Assembly (NCBI RefSeq): GCF_000711875.1
Contig: NZ_JONM01000010.1
Span: 62,001-126,000 of the forward strand
Source: Andreprevotia chitinilytica DSM 18519
GTDB taxonomy: Bacteria > Pseudomonadota > Gammaproteobacteria > Burkholderiales > Chitinibacteraceae
DNA: 64,000 nt
Reading direction: 5' to 3'
How positions within the stretch are numbered: position 1 is the first letter of the stretch; each line of letters opens with the position of its first letter. The position numbers and the translations under genes are program-made. Shown in pieces: positions 53,733 through 62,332 of the stretch. The notes under the pieces were generated by a model, which searched no databases, was not told where the DNA came from, and was given only the letters and a program-made list of their open reading frames with translations.

Positions 53733-54496
53733 AGCCGCACCTCGATGCCAGCCGCACGCATGGCTTCTTTGGCCTCGCGCACGGTGTATTCGCCGAAGTG
53801 GAAAATGCTGGCGGCCAGTACCGCATCGGCATGGCCTTGCAGCACGCCGTCGACCAGATGCTGCAGATTGCCGACGCCGCCAGAGGCGATCACCGGGATA
53901 TCCACGGCATCGCTCACCGCACACGTCAGCGGCAGGTTAAACCCGATCTTGGTGCCATCCCGATCCATCGACGTCAGCAGGATTTCGCCCGCGCCGTATG
54001 CCTGCATCCGTTTCGCCCATTCGACCGCATCCAGCCCGGTGGCCTTGCGCCCACCGTGGGTGAAGACTTCCCAACGCGTGTTGTCGGCATTGACGGCCTT
54101 GGCATCGATAGCGATGACGATGGCCTGGCTGCCGAACTTGTCGGCCGCTTCCTTGACCACATCCGGATTCAGCACGGCGGTGGTGTTGATGCTGACCTTG
54201 TCCGCACCGGCATTGAGCAACCGCCGCACGTCTTCAGCCTTGCGCACGCCACCACCAACGGTCAGCGGAATGAATACCTGCGATGCAACCGCATCGATCA
54301 CGTGCAGGATCAGGTCGCGGTTGTCCGAGCTGGCGGTGATATCGAGAAAAGTCAGCTCATCCGCGCCCTGGTCGTCGTATTTCTTGGCGATCTCGACCGG
54401 ATCACCCGCATCGCGCAGACCGACGAAATTAACGCCTTTGACGACGCGACCGTCAGTCACGTCCAGGCAGGGGATGATGCGTTTGGCGAGTGGCAT
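53729..54496 (-). CDS. hisF: Imidazole glycerol phosphate synthase, cyclase subunit
   Basis: The 255-residue TIM barrel forms the HisFH complex. N-terminal [20 protein letters not shown], catalytic Asp in the LDV and SMDRDG elements, and the phosphate-binding GGGVR and ASGGVG loops are present. It works with the glutaminase HisH encoded upstream. Confidence 0.96.
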   Translation of the reverse strand: MPLAKRIIPCLDVTDGRVVKGVNFVGLRDAGDPVEIAKKYDDQGADELTFLDITASSDNRDLILHVIDAVASQVFIPLTVGGGVRKAEDVRRLLNAGADKVSINTTAVLNPDVVKEAADKFGSQAIVIAIDAKAVNADNTRWEVFTHGGRKATGLDAVEWAKRMQAYGAGEILLTSMDRDGTKIGFNLPLTCAVSDAVDIPVIASGGVGNLQHLVDGVLQGHADAVLAASIFHFGEYTVREAKEAMRAAGIEVRL

Positions 54497-54510
54497 TGTG
54501 GAATCAGGAC

Positions 54511-55254
54511 CTAGGCTGCGACCAGCGAATCAGCCAGCTCTTGCGCGGCCTTGAAGTCAATGGTGCCTTCATAGATGGCGCGGCCGGTAATGACACCTTC
54601 GATGCCTTCGTCTTCCACTTCGACCAGTTTCTTCACGTCGTCGAGATTGGTCAGGCCGCCCGAGGCGATCACCGGGATCGTCAGCGCTTGGGCGAGCTTC
54701 ACCGTGGCTTCGATGTTCACACCGGACAGCATGCCGTCGCGGCCGATATCGGTGTAGATCACGCTTTCGACGCCGTAGTCCTGGAAGCGCTTGGCCAAGT
54801 CGACCACGTCATGGTCAGTGACCTTGGCCCAACCATCGGTCGCCACTTTGCCATCCTTGGCATCGAGGCCCACGATGATGTGGCCGGGGAAGGCATCGCA
54901 GGCTTCGTGCAGGAAGCCCGGCTGCTTGATCGCGGCGGTGCCGATGATCACGTAGTCGATGCCGGCATCGAGATACATCTCGATGGTGTCCAGATTGCGG
55001 ATGCCGCCGCCCAGTTGCACCGGCACATCGCCATCGATCGCGGCGAGGATGCGTTTGACCGCATCGAGGTTCTTCGGCTTGCCGGCGAAGGCACCGTTGA
55101 GGTCAACGAGGTGCATGCGTCGCGCGCCCTGGCCGAGCCAATGCGACACAAAGCTCGCAGGATCGTCGGAGAACACGGTGGCGTCGTTCATTTCACCTTG
55201 GCGCAGGCGAACGCACTGGCCGTCTTTGAGGTCGATGGCGGGGATGATCAGCAT
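54511..55254 (-). CDS. hisA: ProFAR isomerase (HisA)
   Basis: The 247-residue TIM barrel opens with [21 protein letters not shown]; the Asp in AIDLKDG and Asp in YTDIGRDGM are the catalytic pair. It isomerises ProFAR to PRFAR just before HisF/HisH. It lies 14 bases upstream of hisF. Confidence 0.96.
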   Translation of the reverse strand: MLIIPAIDLKDGQCVRLRQGEMNDATVFSDDPASFVSHWLGQGARRMHLVDLNGAFAGKPKNLDAVKRILAAIDGDVPVQLGGGIRNLDTIEMYLDAGIDYVIIGTAAIKQPGFLHEACDAFPGHIIVGLDAKDGKVATDGWAKVTDHDVVDLAKRFQDYGVESVIYTDIGRDGMLSGVNIEATVKLAQALTIPVIASGGLTNLDDVKKLVEVEDEGIEGVITGRAIYEGTIDFKAAQELADSLVAA

Positions 55255-55302
55255 GATGGAGGCAATAAAATCGTGAGTTGAATGAACGACTTAAGCGAAC
55301 GG

Positions 55303-55944
55303 TTAAACCTGGCCGTTCCAGTTTACAAAATTCTTGAGCAGCTGCAGCCCGGCATGATGCGATTTTTCCGGGTGGCACTGAATGGCGAAGATATTGTCAC
55401 GTGCCACAGCCGCTGCAAAGCGATATGGATAGGCGGATTCGATGACAGCGATGTCTTCAGCCGGCGCGAAGTGGTAGCTGTGCACGAAATAGAAGCGATC
55501 GCCATCGGGAATGCCGGCCCACAACGGGTGATCGTGCACGATGAACATTTCGTTCCAGCCCATGTGCGGCACTTTGAGCTTCTGCCCTTCCGCGCCGATC
55601 ATCTTGGCTTGCGGAAAGCGGATCACACGGCCCTTGAACACGCCCAGACTCTTGGTGTTGCCTTCTTCACTTTCTTCGAACAGCAACTGCGCGCCAACGC
55701 AAATGCCAAGAAACGGCTTTTCTTCCGCCGCCTTCAGCACTTCGGCCTTCAGGCCGGATTCTTCCAGATGGCGCATGCAATCCGGCATTGCGCCCTGACC
55801 GGGGAAGACCACCTTGTCCGCCGAGGCGACAACAGCCGGGTCGGCAGTCAGCACGACCTCGGCCCCGCCTTCGGCAACCAGCTCCATGGCCTTGGTCACC
55901 GAGTGCAGGTTGCCCATTCCGTAATCAACAATGGCGATTTTCAT
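55303..55944 (-). CDS. hisH: Imidazole glycerol phosphate synthase, glutaminase subunit
   Basis: The 213-residue class I amidotransferase provides ammonia to HisF. The nucleophile is Cys82 in LGICVGAQLLFE; His and Glu of the triad lie in QCHPEKSHHAGL. The N-terminus IAIVDYGMGNLHSV is standard. It overlaps the uncharacterised upstream gene by four bases (ATGA). Confidence 0.96.
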   Translation of the reverse strand: MKIAIVDYGMGNLHSVTKAMELVAEGGAEVVLTADPAVVASADKVVFPGQGAMPDCMRHLEESGLKAEVLKAAEEKPFLGICVGAQLLFEESEEGNTKSLGVFKGRVIRFPQAKMIGAEGQKLKVPHMGWNEMFIVHDHPLWAGIPDGDRFYFVHSYHFAPAEDIAVIESAYPYRFAAAVARDNIFAIQCHPEKSHHAGLQLLKNFVNWNGQV

Positions 55945-56279
55945 GATTCAAGCACGTCGATCTGGCGCAGCCAGAGATAATTTCGATATCCAAAAGTGAT
56001 GTACCACACGCTGAGCAACAGTCTCCAACCTTGCAGACTGGAACCACAGCGGCACGCCACCACACTGCCATTCGCTTCGTCCGGCAGCTCGATGGTGTTC
56101 GAGCTGGCCCAATCGATCTTCATCCGCAACGAACCGGCGCCGGCTGGCAGAACCACGTCCTGCGTCTCGCCATGCCGGATCGTACCGACAATCTCGCCGT
56201 TGAACACGATCTGATAGGCGCGCAGCCAATCTGCCCAGCTCTGATCCCGCGAGAGACGGAGCGTGCGCGTTTCCATCAC
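55941..56279 (-). CDS. Uncharacterised small membrane protein in the his operon
   Basis: The 112-residue protein lies between hisB and hisH with four-base overlaps on both sides. The first two thirds look beta-rich ([42 protein letters not shown]) and the C-terminal part has a hydrophobic helix ([18 protein letters not shown]). A PEGA-like or surface beta-module anchored in the membrane is possible, but I do not recognise the family. It has no histidine-pathway motif. Confidence 0.78.
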   Translation of the reverse strand: MMETRTLRLSRDQSWADWLRAYQIVFNGEIVGTIRHGETQDVVLPAGAGSLRMKIDWASSNTIELPDEANGSVVACRCGSSLQGWRLLLSVWYITFGYRNYLWLRQIDVLES

Positions 56280-56887
56280 CCGACCAGGGTGCCTTTGGTA
56301 CTCGGCGTGATGCCCGCCATGCGGTCATCGAACTCTACCGCCATGCGCAGCGCACGGCCCAGCGCCTTGAAGATCGTTTCGGCCTGATGGTGGGCGTTCT
56401 TGCCCTTCAGATTGTCGATATGCAGGCTCACGGCGGCGTGATTGACGAAGCCGCGGAAGAACTCGCCGAACAGGTCCACATCGAAGCCGCCGATCACCGC
56501 ACGAGTGTATTCGACGTCGTATTCCAGACAGGGGCGGCCGGACAAATCCACGACCACGCGGCTCAAGGCTTCATCGAGCGGCACGTAGCTGTGACCGTAG
56601 CGGCGGATGCCTTTCTTGTCGCCAACGGCCTTGGCAAAGGCTTGGCCGAGGGTGATACCGACATCTTCCACCGTGTGGTGGGCATCGATATGCAAATCGC
56701 CAACGGCCTTGATTTCGATATCGAACAGGCCATGACGGGTCACTTGATCGAGCATGTGCTCGAAGAAGTGCACGCCGGTATCGAATTTCGATTGGCCAGT
56801 GCCATCGAGGTTGATCGTAACGGTGATCTGGGTTTCCGACGTATTGCGGGTAACGGTGGCAATACGGGCGTTCAATGGAGCGGTCAT
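56276..56887 (-). CDS. hisB: Imidazoleglycerol-phosphate dehydratase
   Basis: The 203-residue monofunctional enzyme (no phosphatase half) has the manganese-binding repeats [24 protein letters not shown] and [21 protein letters not shown]. The ATG at 56887 gives the usual start and overlaps the hisC stop (ATGA). Confidence 0.96.
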   Translation of the reverse strand: MTAPLNARIATVTRNTSETQITVTINLDGTGQSKFDTGVHFFEHMLDQVTRHGLFDIEIKAVGDLHIDAHHTVEDVGITLGQAFAKAVGDKKGIRRYGHSYVPLDEALSRVVVDLSGRPCLEYDVEYTRAVIGGFDVDLFGEFFRGFVNHAAVSLHIDNLKGKNAHHQAETIFKALGRALRMAVEFDDRMAGITPSTKGTLVG

Positions 56888-57957
56888 TGCAGAATCTCTT
56901 TCAGGGCGGCGATGACAACGGCGTTGTCTTCCGGGCGGCCGACGGTGAAACGTAAGCAATTATCCAAGACTTTCGCCCCTCCGTGCAGGTTCTTGATGAG
57001 AATCTTCCGCGTTTTCAATTCGTTGAACACACGAGTGGCATCCGGCACACGGGCGAGGATGAAATTGGCCTGGCTTGGAAACGCCGTCACCCCCGGCAAG
57101 GCATTGAGGGCGCCGAACAACGACGCACGCTCCAACTTGAGCGTTTCTGCCTGACCGTTGAGCACGTCGATGTGCTCCAGTGCCAGCTCAGTCGCCACTT
57201 GCGTGAGCACGTTGATGTTGTAGGGCAGCCGCAGCTTATCCAGCTCGGTGATCCATTGGCTGCTGCCGACGATGAAGCCCAACCGCAAGCCAGCAAGGCC
57301 CAGCTTGGACAAGGTGCGCATCACCACCAGATTTGGGTAGCGCGACAGCCTCGAGAAGAAAGAGTCTTCGGCAAAAGCGTGGTAGGCCTCATCCACCACC
57401 ACCAAGCCCGGTGCGGCTTCGATGATGGTTTCAATCGCCTTGGCATCGAAGGCGTTGCCGGTCGGATTGTTCGGATACGCGAGGAACACCAGCGCCGGTT
57501 GGTGCTGCTGGATCGCCGCCAGCGTGGCATCAAGATCGAGCGAGAAGTCGTCGGCATCCAGCGGCACGCCAACGTAGTTCAGCCCGCAGAACGTCGCGAT
57601 CATCTTGTACATGACGAAGCTCGGTTCGACCGAGAGGATCGTTGCGCCCGGCTTCATCACCAGCATGGCCAGCAGCTGAATGATTTCGTCCGAGCCGTTG
57701 CCCAGCAGCACCTCGAATCCATCCGGAATCGCCAGCGCCGTCTTCAAACCCGCCTTGATGCCGCTGCCTTGCGGATCCGGATAGCGATTGATCGGTGCGG
57801 TAGCTAGGCGGCGGCCGAGTTCGGCTTGCAGCTCAGCCGGCAGATCGTAGGGATTTTCCATGGCGTCGAGCTTCAGAAAGCCGCTGGCCGGCGGCACGTG
57901 GTAGGCATGGAGGGCGGAGATTTCAGGGCGGAGGATGTCGGTCATTGCAGCGGTCAT
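56884..57957 (-). CDS. hisC: Histidinol-phosphate aminotransferase
   Basis: The 357-residue class II-type PLP aminotransferase has [11 protein letters not shown] near the N-terminus, the Asn/Tyr/PLP region [19 protein letters not shown], and the PLP-binding Lys in [15 protein letters not shown]. The Met at 57945 (MTDILRP) may be the true start. It overlaps the TfoX gene upstream by four bases. Confidence 0.95.
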   Translation of the reverse strand: MTAAMTDILRPEISALHAYHVPPASGFLKLDAMENPYDLPAELQAELGRRLATAPINRYPDPQGSGIKAGLKTALAIPDGFEVLLGNGSDEIIQLLAMLVMKPGATILSVEPSFVMYKMIATFCGLNYVGVPLDADDFSLDLDATLAAIQQHQPALVFLAYPNNPTGNAFDAKAIETIIEAAPGLVVVDEAYHAFAEDSFFSRLSRYPNLVVMRTLSKLGLAGLRLGFIVGSSQWITELDKLRLPYNINVLTQVATELALEHIDVLNGQAETLKLERASLFGALNALPGVTAFPSQANFILARVPDATRVFNELKTRKILIKNLHGGAKVLDNCLRFTVGRPEDNAVVIAALKEILQ

Positions 57958-58307
57958 CGGGATTTTTTCTTGCGTTGCGGCGCACGCAGGGCGGCACCAA
58001 GCGCTTTCCTGGCCCAGACGAGTAATTCGCCCTGGTCTTCAAGCGCGGATTCAGGCGGCGGATAGTACTTCATTGTCTGCACGCTGCCATCTTTCATGGC
58101 GTACTGGAACGGCGCGAGGCCAAGTGCGGTGAACTCGGACTCTGACTCGACATCGGCCTTCACGTACAGCACGTCGTCCACGACGATGGCAAAGAACAGC
58201 TCATCGCAATAGATGCCATAACCGCCAAACATCGCTTTGGCGCGGACGCTGCCAAGCGGCGAGAGTTGTTCGATCAGCCAGGAGAGGTATTCGTTGTGAG
58301 CGGGCAT
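57954..58307 (-). CDS. TfoX N-terminal domain protein
   Basis: The 117-residue protein matches the TfoX/Sxy N-terminal domain: LSPLGSVRAKAMFGGYGIYCDELFFAIVVDDVLYVKAD and FQYAMKDGSVQTMKYYPPPESALED. It lacks the C-terminal half of the full competence regulator. The tail is very basic (PQRKKKSR). The ATG at 58307 gives a family-type start. Coupling to hisC (ATGA) makes it the first gene of the his transcript as seen here. Confidence 0.88.
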   Translation of the reverse strand: MPAHNEYLSWLIEQLSPLGSVRAKAMFGGYGIYCDELFFAIVVDDVLYVKADVESESEFTALGLAPFQYAMKDGSVQTMKYYPPPESALEDQGELLVWARKALGAALRAPQRKKKSR

Positions 58308-58370
58308 GGCGCAACCGTAGCACGGAGAAGGCGTTGATTCTTCCATTGGCGACGATCTGCGCGCAATGGC

Positions 58371-58634
58371 CTAGTCGGAACAGCCTCCGCCATCACCGCC
58401 TCCGCCATCGCCACAGTCGGAAGAATCGCCGAACCAACCGCCGCTCGAATCACCGGAATCAAACAGGCCACCGTCGTCGGAATCAAACCAGAGCCAGTCC
58501 GGATGCGAATTCCACCCAATATGAACGAACAGTAATATCGCGGCGATTGCCATAATCCCGGCAAATATCCATGCGTGCAGCCACAAGGCGGCCAACAGAA
58601 ACGCAATACAAAACCCGCCAAACAACATTCGCAT
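58371..58634 (-). CDS. Small membrane protein with an Asp/Gly/Ser-rich tail
   Basis: The 87-residue protein has two hydrophobic segments (about 5-20 and 22-40) and a highly acidic, glycine-rich tail with three Cys (residues 52-87). It resembles no named family. Base composition and codon use are lower in GC than its neighbours. It follows another small membrane-protein gene on the same strand. Confidence 0.6.
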   Translation of the reverse strand: MRMLFGGFCIAFLLAALWLHAWIFAGIMAIAAILLFVHIGWNSHPDWLWFDSDDGGLFDSGDSSGGWFGDSSDCGDGGGGDGGGCSD

Positions 58635-58650
58635 CTTTTACCTTTGATAC

Positions 58651-58887
58651 TCAGTCGGACCAATCACCGAAATCAATCGAGTCGGAAACTTCCGAAAGCG
58701 CATCGACAACTTCAAACGCCACGCCGCCAGCCCCTTCTTCATCACCGTCATGTCGCCGCTGACGAAGATCTCTGATGAAGAGCCAAAGGGCAGCCAACAA
58801 GGCCAAAGCCGCAAGCAGAACAAATTTCATGCAGAGCGCAAGAAATATCCCGACACCGAGAATGCCGCCAATCAACTTCCACATCAT
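58651..58887 (-). CDS. Small membrane protein with an acidic tail
   Basis: The 78-residue protein has an N-terminal hydrophobic region (about 4-40) followed by basic residues (RDLRQRRHDGD) and an acidic tail (DALSEVSDSIDFGDWSD). It is unnamed. It lies 15 bases after the DUF58 stop and upstream of the previous entry, so both may belong to the MoxR transcript. Confidence 0.58.
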   Translation of the reverse strand: MMWKLIGGILGVGIFLALCMKFVLLAALALLAALWLFIRDLRQRRHDGDEEGAGGVAFEVVDALSEVSDSIDFGDWSD

Positions 58888-58902
58888 CCATCCCCAGTAG
58901 CA

Positions 58903-60204
58903 CTACAACGCCCCACTCTCCTTCAACTCCCGATACCGATTCACAAGCGTCACCGGCAATTGCTGCGGCGTCACGTCCAGCAATTCACGTCCATGCCCGG
59001 CCAGCGCGGTAAACGCTTTGCGGCGTTCCTCAAGATAGGTCAGCGTGCCGCAATGCGTGAGCGCGGATTCGAAATCGGCCACTGGTGCGGCCAGCTGGGC
59101 ATCGAGCACCGTTTCGCGCAGGCTGGCGCACAGCACGCGATGCCGATGCACCAACAACCCGAGCGATTCGCCGAGTGAATCACTATCTTCATCACGCAAA
59201 TTGGTCAGCAGCACGATCAGGCTGCGTTTCTTGGCTCTTTCCGCTAGCGACTCAGCGGCGGCGATGTAATCCGGGTGCGATTCGGTTGGTTCCAGGTCGT
59301 AGAGGCTGGATAACAGCCGGTCGAACGCGGCCCGGCCTTTTAGCGGGGGCAGCCAGCGCTCTGCACCGGCAAAGGTGAACAGGCCGATGGCGTCGCCCTG
59401 CTTTTGTGCCAGCCACGCCAGCACCAGCATGGCGTTCAGCGCGTGGTCGAAGTGGGAGGTGTCACCGTCTTGCGCTTGCATGCGCCGGCCGCAATCGAGC
59501 ACGAAGATGATCTGCTGATCGCGCTCTTCCTGGTATTCGCGGCTGATCGGCTTTTGCAGCCGGGCGGTGGCTTTCCAGTCGATGGCGCGCAAGCTGTCGC
59601 CACTACGGTATTCGCGCAGCTGGTGGAAATCGGTGCCCTCGCCACGGCGGCGACGGCGCAGGATGCCGGCCTGTGGCACCAGCCGGTCAGCAGCGACCAG
59701 TGAGCGCTTGAGCACCGGCGCAAAGTCGGGGAACACGCGCACTTCAGTCGGCGAACCCAACCAAGTGCGGCGCAACCAGAAACCCAGCGGCGACGCTACA
59801 CGTGCTTCGAGCCGACCAAACGCATGGTCGCCACGCGCCAAGGGCTGCACGCGATAGACGAAGCGAACAAATCCGCCGGGTTGGACGCGGCTGGCGTGCG
59901 GCAAGCCTTCCAGCTCCCAGCCGACCGGGTAGTGATCGAACAATTCCAGCGCCAACGCCCTGCCCGCCGCGTGATGCACAGTGATCGTTACATCGCCCCA
60001 GCGGCCACGCGCCCAGACGCCTGCCACCAGCCGCTCGGCGACCAAGACCGGCACGCGCCAGCCCAGCGCTGCATCAACGATCACCACCAACGCTACCACG
60101 CCGGCCACGCCCAACCACCAGAGCACATCCGGCAGCCACGGCACAGCAACGGCGAAGGCCGCGACCAAGGCAACGAGGATCAGCAGTCTGGGGGTGGGGG
60201 TCAT
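58903..60204 (-). CDS. DUF58 domain protein
   Basis: The 433-residue protein has two N-terminal membrane helices (7-47), and the DUF58 signature GTDFHQLREYRSGDSLRAIDWKATAR near residue 192. A vWA-like region follows, with LDCGRRM in place of a normal metal-binding DxSxS. It is the usual partner of MoxR ATPases in envelope or protein-assembly roles. It overlaps moxR (ATGA). Confidence 0.9.
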   Translation of the reverse strand: MTPTPRLLILVALVAAFAVAVPWLPDVLWWLGVAGVVALVVIVDAALGWRVPVLVAERLVAGVWARGRWGDVTITVHHAAGRALALELFDHYPVGWELEGLPHASRVQPGGFVRFVYRVQPLARGDHAFGRLEARVASPLGFWLRRTWLGSPTEVRVFPDFAPVLKRSLVAADRLVPQAGILRRRRRGEGTDFHQLREYRSGDSLRAIDWKATARLQKPISREYQEERDQQIIFVLDCGRRMQAQDGDTSHFDHALNAMLVLAWLAQKQGDAIGLFTFAGAERWLPPLKGRAAFDRLLSSLYDLEPTESHPDYIAAAESLAERAKKRSLIVLLTNLRDEDSDSLGESLGLLVHRHRVLCASLRETVLDAQLAAPVADFESALTHCGTLTYLEERRKAFTALAGHGRELLDVTPQQLPVTLVNRYRELKESGAL

Positions 60205-61169
60205 GCGCGGGGTGCGGGTAGTTGTTCCAGCAAGCCGGCCAGCGTGCGATCCGCGGTGAGGCCTTCCAGCTCGGCCTCCGGTGCGAGGGCCACGCGATGA
60301 CGCAGCACCGGCAAAGCGGCACGCTTGATCTCATCTGGCGTGACGAAATCGCGGCCATCGATCAGCGCAAAGGCTCGGGCTACCCGCACCAAGGCGATGG
60401 CACCGCGCGGGCTCGCGCCGATCGATAGACCCGGCCAATCCCGCGTGGCGCGCACGATGCGCACGGCGTAGTCGAGCACTTGCTCATCCACCCGAATCTC
60501 GGCGACCAGTTGTTGCAACGCGAGTACCGTCTCGGGCTTGATCAGCGTGTTGACCGCGCCGACATCGAGCGCATCCCCCACTTGGCTACCGGTGATCTGC
60601 TTGACCAGGGCCAATTCTTCATCAGCGGTCGGATAGTCGATCAGCACCTTGACCAGAAAACGGTCGAGCTGCGCTTCCGGCAGCGGATAGGTGCCTTCCT
60701 GATCGATCGGGTTTTGCGTAGCCAACACCATGAACGGCGCAGGCAGCGGATTGGCTTCGCCTTCGATGGTGACTTGCCGCTCCTGCATCGCTTCCAGCAG
60801 CGCCGCCTGCGTCTTGGCCGGGGCGCGGTTGATTTCGTCGGCCAGCACCAGATTGGCGAAAATCGGGCCGCGCCGCAGCGTGAACTGATGCTCTTTCAGA
60901 TCAAGGAAAGCGTGGCCGGAGACATCGGCCGGCATCAGGTCAGGGGTGAACTGGATGCGGGAGAACTGGCCGGCAAACGTCTTGCCCAGCGCCCGCACCA
61001 GCAGCGTCTTGCCGAGACCCGGCACGCCCTCCAACAACACGTGGCCGCCGGCGAGCAGGCTGGCGAGCACCGTGTTCACCGTTTCGGTCTGGCCGACAAC
61101 GGCGCGACTGATTTCCTCACGCAGTCGCCGTACGATCTCGACGGCCTGGTTGAAGCGTTCCGGGGTCAT
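60201..61169 (-). CDS. MoxR-family AAA+ ATPase
   Basis: The 322-residue ATPase has Walker A GVPGLGKT near residue 44, Walker B LADEIN near 112, sensor 1 ATQNP and the C-terminal lid with GASPRGAIALVR. MoxR proteins act as chaperones for metalloprotein or vWA-partner assembly. It overlaps both DUF58 and DUF4350 by four bases. Confidence 0.94.
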   Translation of the reverse strand: MTPERFNQAVEIVRRLREEISRAVVGQTETVNTVLASLLAGGHVLLEGVPGLGKTLLVRALGKTFAGQFSRIQFTPDLMPADVSGHAFLDLKEHQFTLRRGPIFANLVLADEINRAPAKTQAALLEAMQERQVTIEGEANPLPAPFMVLATQNPIDQEGTYPLPEAQLDRFLVKVLIDYPTADEELALVKQITGSQVGDALDVGAVNTLIKPETVLALQQLVAEIRVDEQVLDYAVRIVRATRDWPGLSIGASPRGAIALVRVARAFALIDGRDFVTPDEIKRAALPVLRHRVALAPEAELEGLTADRTLAGLLEQLPAPRA

Positions 61170-62332
61170 AGTTTGGTCCTCAGTGTCTGTAGTGTCGCCA
61201 CGGCGGCAGCAAAAGCAGCCGGGTGAGCAGGGATCAGTTTGTACAGTGCGGTTTCGACATCGGCTTGCGGCAAGTCAAAGCGTTTGGCCAGCCGCCGCGC
61301 CAGTTCATCCGGCGGCAAGCGGGCCAGCTCGGGCATTCGGGCATTGATCTGGGCTTGTGTGGCACGGCGGGCGGCTTGCAACAACTGCGCCTGCCCCTCC
61401 CTGCGCCATGCCCAGCGGGCGCTGGCGCGAATATGCTCCAGCAAGGCACGGCGGTTGGACGGCGCTTCGGGCAGGATCGGGCCGAAGCGCACGCCCTTGC
61501 GCCACAGTGCGAGCAGAATCAGCACGGCCAAGGTGAGGATCGCTTGTGGCCACTTCGCCCAGAGCTGCTCATACCAGGATTTGGCACCGCCGCCGGCTTG
61601 CACCAGCCAGACCTTGCCGGGGTTGAGCGTGGCAAGCCGCCAGAGGAATTCGGCGTGGTCACGGTCGGACAAGCTCCCTTGATCAAACAGCCGATCATTG
61701 GTGAGCAACACCAGCCAGCCTTTGCCTTGCCGATAGGCCAGCACCCGGCCGCCGGTGTCGTTCTGCCACGCAGGTGGCACGTCGGCCGATGGGGCCAGCC
61801 GGGGAGAATCCTGATCATCCAGCGACAACGCATACGGTGAAGTGGGCGGACGAACCTGCAACATGGGTGGGTGCTTCGGGTCCGCATCAAGCACCTGCAA
61901 CTTCAAAGGAGACAGCAGCGGGCCACGCACCAGCGTCGTGCTTTCTACCTTCGCGCCATCCCCGCCGTCCTCGCCCTCTTCCTTCGCCACCTTGGTGATC
62001 GAGGTCACGAAGACACCGCCACCCCGCACCCAACGCAGCAGCGCCTGCTGCTCGCCTGTCGGCAAAGTGGCATCGAAGCTGGGCACGATGACCACATCAC
62101 GATGGCCCAAGCGCTTGGCCATGCCGTACAAGGTCGTCTCGCCAGCCACGGCAAGGCCACGCCGATGCAGGAATCGCTCCGCCGCCAACAGCGGGTTCTC
62201 CTGCGCCGCATAGGATGGCGGCGCGGGAATGGCAATGGTCTGGCGCTCCATGCTGCTGAACCACCACCAGGCAAAGTAGCCAACCACTAGCAGCGCGATC
62301 CCCCACAGCAACCAACGCACGAATCTGCTCAT
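61166..62332 (-). CDS. DUF4350 domain membrane protein
   Basis: The 388-residue protein has an N-terminal helix (7-25) and a second near 269-287. Between them is a periplasmic domain with the glutamine-amidotransferase-like pattern of DUF4350 (AAERFLHRRGLAV, LGHRDVVIVPSFDATLPTGEQQALLRWVRGGGVFVTS). The cytoplasmic tail is helical. It is a standard member of MoxR-DUF58-DUF4129 operons with unknown role. Confidence 0.85.
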   Translation of the reverse strand: MSRFVRWLLWGIALLVVGYFAWWWFSSMERQTIAIPAPPSYAAQENPLLAAERFLHRRGLAVAGETTLYGMAKRLGHRDVVIVPSFDATLPTGEQQALLRWVRGGGVFVTSITKVAKEEGEDGGDGAKVESTTLVRGPLLSPLKLQVLDADPKHPPMLQVRPPTSPYALSLDDQDSPRLAPSADVPPAWQNDTGGRVLAYRQGKGWLVLLTNDRLFDQGSLSDRDHAEFLWRLATLNPGKVWLVQAGGGAKSWYEQLWAKWPQAILTLAVLILLALWRKGVRFGPILPEAPSNRRALLEHIRASARWAWRREGQAQLLQAARRATQAQINARMPELARLPPDELARRLAKRFDLPQADVETALYKLIPAHPAAFAAAVATLQTLRTKL

